The notes under the pieces are model-generated. The model ran no database searches, had not been told where the DNA came from, and worked only from the letters and a program-made list of their open reading frames with translations. Of a DNA stretch of 64,000 nt, positions 59,941 through 64,000 are shown piece by piece. The translations under genes were made by a program, and so were the position numbers. The DNA comes from Leucobacter aridicollis (GTDB lineage: Bacteria > Actinomycetota > Actinomycetes > Actinomycetales > Microbacteriaceae): positions 1,984,001-2,048,000 of the forward strand of contig NZ_CP075339.1 of assembly GCF_024399335.1 (NCBI RefSeq), in the 5' to 3' direction. How positions within the stretch are numbered: position 1 is the stretch's first letter; every line of letters begins with the position of its first letter.

Positions 59941-61023
59941 TTATTCCGCTTTGCTCTGGCCGCCATCTGTTCCGGCGTCACGAGCCGAGCCCGCGCCCCC
60001 GTGAGGGTCGACGTGCGGCTCTGCCGCTCCGAGGTGAAGCGTTTCGCCGGTTGCCCGCGCGACCTGGCGTGCCTTCAGTACGCTGGCGACCGTCGAGATC
60101 ACCATTGCGGCGAGGATGAAGAGGAGCGACATGCCTGTGCTGATCTCAGGCACCGGCACGTGATTGCCACCGTTGATAAACGGCAGCTCATTCTCGTGCA
60201 GCGCGTGAAGAATCAGCTTGACGCCGATGAACGCGAGGATCGCGGCGATGCCGTACTTGAGGTACGGAAGCTTCTCGAGGAGACCGCCGAGCAAGAAGTA
60301 CAGCTGGCGCAGGCCCATCAGAGCGAACACGTTGGCAGTGAAGACGATGAACGGGCTCTGCGTAATGCCGAAGATCGCGGGGATCGAGTCAAGTGCGAAC
60401 AGGAGGTCCGTCGCCCCGAGGGAAATAAGCACGAGCAGGAACGGCGTGAACATGCGCTTGCCGTCAACGGTTGTGCGGAGCTTGCCGCCGTCGTACTCGT
60501 CGCTGAATGGCATGACCTTTTTGACCTGGCGGATGAGCCAGCTGTCGCCTTGCTCCTCGTGCCCGCCGGGCTTCACTTGCTGCCACGCGGTCCAGATGAG
60601 CCACGCGCCGAAGATGAAGAAGACCGCGATGAAGCGCTCAATGATTGCGGCGCCAACGAGGATGAAGATTCCACGGAAGATGAGCGCAAGTACGATGCCG
60701 ATCATGAGCGCCCGCTGCTGGTAGGCGCTCGGAACCTTGAATGCTCCAAGGATGAGCACGAACACGAACAGGTTGTCGATCGACAGACTGTACTCGGTAA
60801 GCCAACCTGCAACGAACTCCGTCGCGTGCTGGGCGTCGCCGAGCATATATATGGCGCCGGCGAAGAGTAGCGCGAGCAGCACATAAAAGCCGACCCAGAG
60901 GCTTGCCTCACGCATAGACGGCACGTGGGGTCGCTTGATGATCAGCAGCAGGTCGACGATCAGGATGGCGGTGAGCAACACCATCGATCCAATTTCGAAC
61001 CAGAGAGGTAGGGCGGTTGTCAC
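59941..61023 (-). CDS. TerC-family membrane protein
   Basis: This 360-residue integral membrane protein has about nine TM helices with the conserved acidic helices of TerC: SMVLLTAILIVDLLLIIKR, YSLSIDNLFVFVLILGAF and LGATDLLFALDSIPAIFGIT. The TerC family is linked to tellurite resistance and, more recently, to manganese export. A loop with EQGDSWLIRQVKKVMPFSDE and a soluble C-terminal tail are typical. The gene is preceded by a structured leader, which suggests metal-responsive control. The tail codons merge into the low-complexity repeat region downstream. Confidence 0.93.
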   Translation of the reverse strand: MTTALPLWFEIGSMVLLTAILIVDLLLIIKRPHVPSMREASLWVGFYVLLALLFAGAIYMLGDAQHATEFVAGWLTEYSLSIDNLFVFVLILGAFKVPSAYQQRALMIGIVLALIFRGIFILVGAAIIERFIAVFFIFGAWLIWTAWQQVKPGGHEEQGDSWLIRQVKKVMPFSDEYDGGKLRTTVDGKRMFTPFLLVLISLGATDLLFALDSIPAIFGITQSPFIVFTANVFALMGLRQLYFLLGGLLEKLPYLKYGIAAILAFIGVKLILHALHENELPFINGGNHVPVPEISTGMSLLFILAAMVISTVASVLKARQVARATGETLHLGAAEPHVDPHGGAGSARDAGTDGGQSKAE

Positions 61024-61029
61024 GGTAGA

Positions 61030-61185
61030 GACATTCTCCTTCGGGCTGGCGCAGGGTGCGCGAAACTCCGAAAGTCTCTTCCCGGCGCTGGCCCCAGCGG
61101 GCTGCTCCGCGCTCGCACCGGCCGCGCGGTCTTCGCGTGGCGTATTGACGATACGAGCGAGGTGGAATACTCCCCTTCGCAGTGA
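61030..61185 (-). ncRNA. Structured leader upstream of terC (yybP-ykoY or terC-motif-like)
   Basis: On the minus strand the leader begins AAGGGGAGTATTCCAC (61177-61162), then CGTCAATACG, an inverted CCGCGCGGCC/GCGAGCGCGG region, CCGCTGGGGCCAGCG, GGGAAGAGACTTTCGGAG and GAAGGAG before terC. A GGGGAGTA start and CGTCAATACG are features I associate with Mn-sensing yybP-ykoY or 'terC' RNAs upstream of actinobacterial terC genes. A TATAGT -10 box lies just upstream (61189-61194). The exact family needs a covariance-model search. Confidence 0.55.
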
Positions 61186-61249
61186 TCAACTATAGCTCGC
61201 AACGACCGCGTCGCGCGCGCTTTCGCTTGGCGTGAGGAAAAGTCTCTGT

Positions 61250-61286
61250 TCCCCACAGGCTCACTTTCTGCTCCCCACAGGCTCAC
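61250..61286. repeat. Direct repeat TCCCCACAGGCTCAC (two copies)
   Basis: Perfect 15-bp copies at 61250-61264 and 61272-61286 in the gap between terC and the UPF0114 gene. They may be regulatory or a chance duplication. Nothing else was recognised in 61195-61363, apart from the AT-rich stretch at about 61301-61330 that may be the downstream gene's promoter. Confidence 0.6.
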
Positions 61287-61363
61287 AGAGACGCCCTGGG
61301 ATAACATATGACTCTATTTTTCTCTCTTCCAGCTTTTGCTCTGAGCCCCAATGGAGAACCACC

Positions 61364-62233
61364 GTGAACGATCGCTCGACGCCACCGATTCAGCGCAGCA
61401 CTGCTCGTGGACCCGGCGCCGCATCGCGCACCCTCGCAGCGTTTATCTTTGCGAGCCGCTGGCTGCAGGCGCCGCTGTACCTGGGGCTTATCATCGCGCA
61501 GGGCGTCTACGTCGTACTGTTCTTCGTCGAGCTGTGGCATCTGTTCGAGAACGTGATCATTTCGGGGAAGATCACTGAGACCGACGTGATGCTCTCCGTA
61601 CTCGCTCTCATCGACATCGTCATGATTGCGAACCTGCTCATCATGGTTATCATCGGCGGGTACGAAACGTTCGTGTCGAAGATCCGCGTGGAGGGCCACC
61701 ACGACGAGCCCGAGTGGCTGTCCCACGTCAACACGAACCTCTTGAAGGTGAAGCTTGCCGTTTCGATCATTTCGATCTCGTCGATCCATCTACTGAAGAC
61801 CTTTATCGAGGTCGGACGCATGGAGGATGGCCTCGTCATCGACGCCAAAGGCAAAGTCATCTATTCGAACGACGGCGTGTTCTGGGAGGTCGTGATCCAC
61901 CTCGCCTTCATCGTGTCGGCCCTCGCGCTAGCTTGGATCGACAAGATGGCGCAGCACCACCCCGCAGTCCAGCGTGACGAAGTCACTGCCGGCGCGATTG
62001 AGGCGCAGCTCTCGGGGGCCGACCTCGCAACCCAGGCGCCCGATGGCGTTTCGGTTTCGGTTGCTGGGCAGGCTGCGACTCCAGCTGCAAGCTCGACTGC
62101 AGCCCAGACTGCAGCTCCGGCTCCCGTGGAGGCTTCGTTCGCGTCGGCCCATGAGGGCTTCGTGACTGTTCGCATCCCGGCTGGCACGGTGCTGCCTGCA
62201 GGCGCCGAGATCGTCGACGACAACCGCTCGTAG
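61364..62233 (+). CDS. UPF0114/YqhA-family membrane protein
   Basis: This 289-residue protein (GTG start at 61364, GGAG upstream) has four TM helices with YqhA-family sequences: ASRWLQAPLYLGLIIAQGVY, SVLALIDIVMIANLLIMVII followed by GGYETFVSK, LLKVKLAVSIISISSIHLLK and the last helix VVIHLAFIVSALALAWIDKM. The C-terminal about 75 residues are Ala/Thr/Gln-rich and not part of the family. Function is unknown. Confidence 0.9.
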   Translation: MNDRSTPPIQRSTARGPGAASRTLAAFIFASRWLQAPLYLGLIIAQGVYVVLFFVELWHLFENVIISGKITETDVMLSVLALIDIVMIANLLIMVIIGGYETFVSKIRVEGHHDEPEWLSHVNTNLLKVKLAVSIISISSIHLLKTFIEVGRMEDGLVIDAKGKVIYSNDGVFWEVVIHLAFIVSALALAWIDKMAQHHPAVQRDEVTAGAIEAQLSGADLATQAPDGVSVSVAGQAATPAASSTAAQTAAPAPVEASFASAHEGFVTVRIPAGTVLPAGAEIVDDNRS

Positions 62234-62336
62234 CCTCACTCTGGTACTTCAGCCCCGGCCGAAGAACGGTAGTAGCTCGACGCCAGTTGCAACGGGGAAC
62301 TGGGGTGTGACTCCTCCCCGACCTGATGCCCGAGCA

Positions 62337-63713
62337 CTACGCAGCGTCGGTGCCGCTTCGACGAAACCTCACCCGATTCGGGGGCCTATCCCGGTACTCC
62401 CGCCCGGTTGGACTCGTCCATCTGATCACGCCCTCCGGCTCCTGCTCCACCTTCCAGTCCGTATGGTGTTTGAGGGTGTGGTGCCCACGACAGAGGTGCG
62501 CAAGATTAGCGGTCGAGGTCGCGCCTCCAAGTGCCGCATCTACGGTGTGGTCTGTGTCACACCTGCTTGCGGGTACTCGGCAGCCCGGGGCTCGACAATG
62601 CAGATCGCGAGCTACCAGAAGTCGAGTCATTTCAGCGGACGGTCTATAGCGATCAACGGCGAGGACCCTGCCCGCGTCATCGACCGTTACGCGCTCCCAG
62701 GCTTTCGCACCAGCGGCGAGACTCGCCGCTGTCGCGCTGGCGATCGGCCCGTATCCGACGAGTTCAGGTACGCCGTGGGCAGGAATCACGACTTGCACGT
62801 GCGCTCGCACCTGATCCCACTCATGTAGGTTGGCGTCGCGCCCCGAACCTGATCCGCCCGCGTTGCCCTCTTCCAGGAGATCTAAGTCTCGCCCAAGCAA
62901 GAGGTCGCGTAGAACATCTGCTCGCACTTCATCGCACGACCGCCCCGACCTACCCGGCGCAGGGCCGTCCAGCCTCGGGCTATTTGCCGCGGGGAACACC
63001 CCTGCTGAGGTAAACGTCATGCCTGCAGGAGACAGTTCGGCCTCGCCTACGCCGGCTATCGCACGCTTCGCGATCGCCGCGATCCTATCTTTTATCGCGT
63101 ATGCGTCTTCGGCCGACAGATGCGCGATCAGGTCAGCCATACCATCATCGAGCGCGACGACACGAATGCTTCGTCGCCTGAGCGCCGCCTCGTGCCGCTC
63201 CTCCAGCGAATCCTCGGAGTGAGCAGCGGCGAGTCGCCGCGCGATTGGACGCAGTCTGTTTGGCGTTTCCTCCTTCGCAAAGGAAAGGGCCTCGTCCTCA
63301 TAGCGAAGCCTGCGCGCCTTGTCCCGTGACTCGTTTCCGGTCTCGAGCGGCGAGCCCTCTTCGGTGAGAACACGGAGATGTCCAAGCGATATTTCTCCGC
63401 TGCGCAACGCGTCGAGGGACATCGCGAAGTGTTCATGCGCAAGAAAGGCGGTTGAAAGCAATCGTTCTGCGTTGTGCTCGCTGTCGTTGAGCGCAGTCGC
63501 CACCTCAAGCCTGAGTGATCGGTACGCGAGCTCACGGTCAGGCGTCCCCTTCTTGGGATCTCCTCGCCCAAACACCTGCTGCAGGGCCCTCGCCAACGCG
63601 GCAAGTTGCTCCGCCTCGAGGCGGCGCTTCTCACCCTCGTGGGTTTCGAGCACCCGAACGGCGCTGTCGATGTCGGCGAGCTGCTGACTGGAGAACCGTC
63701 CACTTGAAGTCAT
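62337..63713 (-). CDS. DUF222/HNH endonuclease-domain protein
   Basis: This 458-residue protein has the DUF222 region (ATALNDSEHNAERLLSTAFL, HLRVLTEEGSPLETGNESRD) and a C-terminal HNH nuclease: LVARDLHCRAPGCRVPASRC, DTDHTVDAALGGATSTANLA and HLCRGHHTLKHHTDWKVEQE. Such genes are abundant and multicopy in actinobacteria, and some carry mobile-element associations (13E12-like). A role in DNA cleavage is inferred. No partner gene is visible. Confidence 0.9.
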   Translation of the reverse strand: MTSSGRFSSQQLADIDSAVRVLETHEGEKRRLEAEQLAALARALQQVFGRGDPKKGTPDRELAYRSLRLEVATALNDSEHNAERLLSTAFLAHEHFAMSLDALRSGEISLGHLRVLTEEGSPLETGNESRDKARRLRYEDEALSFAKEETPNRLRPIARRLAAAHSEDSLEERHEAALRRRSIRVVALDDGMADLIAHLSAEDAYAIKDRIAAIAKRAIAGVGEAELSPAGMTFTSAGVFPAANSPRLDGPAPGRSGRSCDEVRADVLRDLLLGRDLDLLEEGNAGGSGSGRDANLHEWDQVRAHVQVVIPAHGVPELVGYGPIASATAASLAAGAKAWERVTVDDAGRVLAVDRYRPSAEMTRLLVARDLHCRAPGCRVPASRCDTDHTVDAALGGATSTANLAHLCRGHHTLKHHTDWKVEQEPEGVIRWTSPTGREYRDRPPNRVRFRRSGTDAA

Positions 63714-63854
63714 GTGTACATTACTTCACACACCACCGACATTTAGTCGTCGCTGATCTCCCGCGGGGACTAACAATGCAAGGAAGGCGCACACAAAGTG
63801 GCAAATTCGCAGCGCGCGACCCGGTAGTCTAGACCGGTGCCGTTCTCGGCACCT

Positions 63855-63936
<82 letters not shown>

Positions 63937-64000
63937 CAGATAGGGTTTTCCCGCGCCCGGCAACGCAAGGTCCGCGACCAAGCTACCTGACCGGGGCGCG

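Noticed and set aside
59634..59981. A 115-codon minus frame across the repeats beyond terC
   Set aside because: It is generated by the CTGCT and 16-bp repeats (Gln/Ser/Glu low complexity), overlaps the terC end and lacks a ribosome-binding site.

Overview
This is a high-GC actinobacterial chromosome segment. Codon use, the gene order coaD-DUF177-rpmF-rnc-mutM, the leuCD-murA-plsC-gpsA-ddl-DUF3515-thiL block, leaderless-type promoters, a mycothiol-type DinB protein and a DUF222/HNH gene all point to the Microbacteriaceae, possibly a Leucobacter-like organism. The family is an inference from gene content. No 16S gene is present.

Layout, left to right. (1) 1-1102: the 5' part of smc, minus strand. 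(2) 1.1-28.2 kb: an accessory block holding two paralogous membrane proteins, a large RND exporter, stress and metabolic enzymes, an ArsR/MFS pair, a solitary methylase, isocitrate lyase, a 1096-aa surface protein with InlB-type B repeats, an orphan TRAP-type binding lipoprotein, a WYL regulator/hydrolase pair, a TetR regulator with a dehydrogenase-hydrolase fusion gene, and a mepB gene next to a frameshifted P-loop kinase gene. (3) 28.475-34.82 kb: an integrative mobilizable element of about 6.3 kb inside mutM. It carries a large serine recombinase, a small HTH (excisionase-like) protein, a rolling-circle Rep, a small acidic protein and a Pre/MobV-type relaxase. (4) 34.7-37.7 kb: mutM, rnc, rpmF, DUF177 and coaD. 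(5) 37.7-41.7 kb: an ABC exporter with a two-component system, apparently one operon. (6) 41.8-45.7 kb: recG, a tyrosine-phosphatase-like protein and rsmD. (7) 46.0-51.0 kb: gabD and gabT with a divergent PucR regulator, and a SIMPL protein. (8) 51.0-59.6 kb: thiL, a DUF3515 lipoprotein, and the essential block ddl, gpsA, plsC, murA, leuD, leuC, the last preceded by a leucine leader peptide and attenuator. (9) 59.9-63.9 kb: terC behind a structured leader, a UPF0114/YqhA membrane protein, a DUF222/HNH protein and tRNA-Leu(UAG).

The most striking structure is the mobile element. It inserted in the zinc-finger coding region of mutM and supplies its own replacement 3' end, so the gene stays open. 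The original host 3' end (about 46 codons with its stop) is stranded 6.3 kb away at the far junction. Inside the element, the low-complexity 5' end of rep holds a perfect 12-bp stem-loop flanked by 9-bp iterons, which looks like a double-strand replication origin overprinted on coding sequence. An array of inverted repeats before the relaxase gene is a candidate oriT. Other regulatory signals are a leaderless leucine leader peptide with a terminator, a GTACC(CW)GGTAC inverted repeat shared by the RND gene and the ABC/two-component operon, and palindromic operators beside the TetR and ArsR regulator genes.
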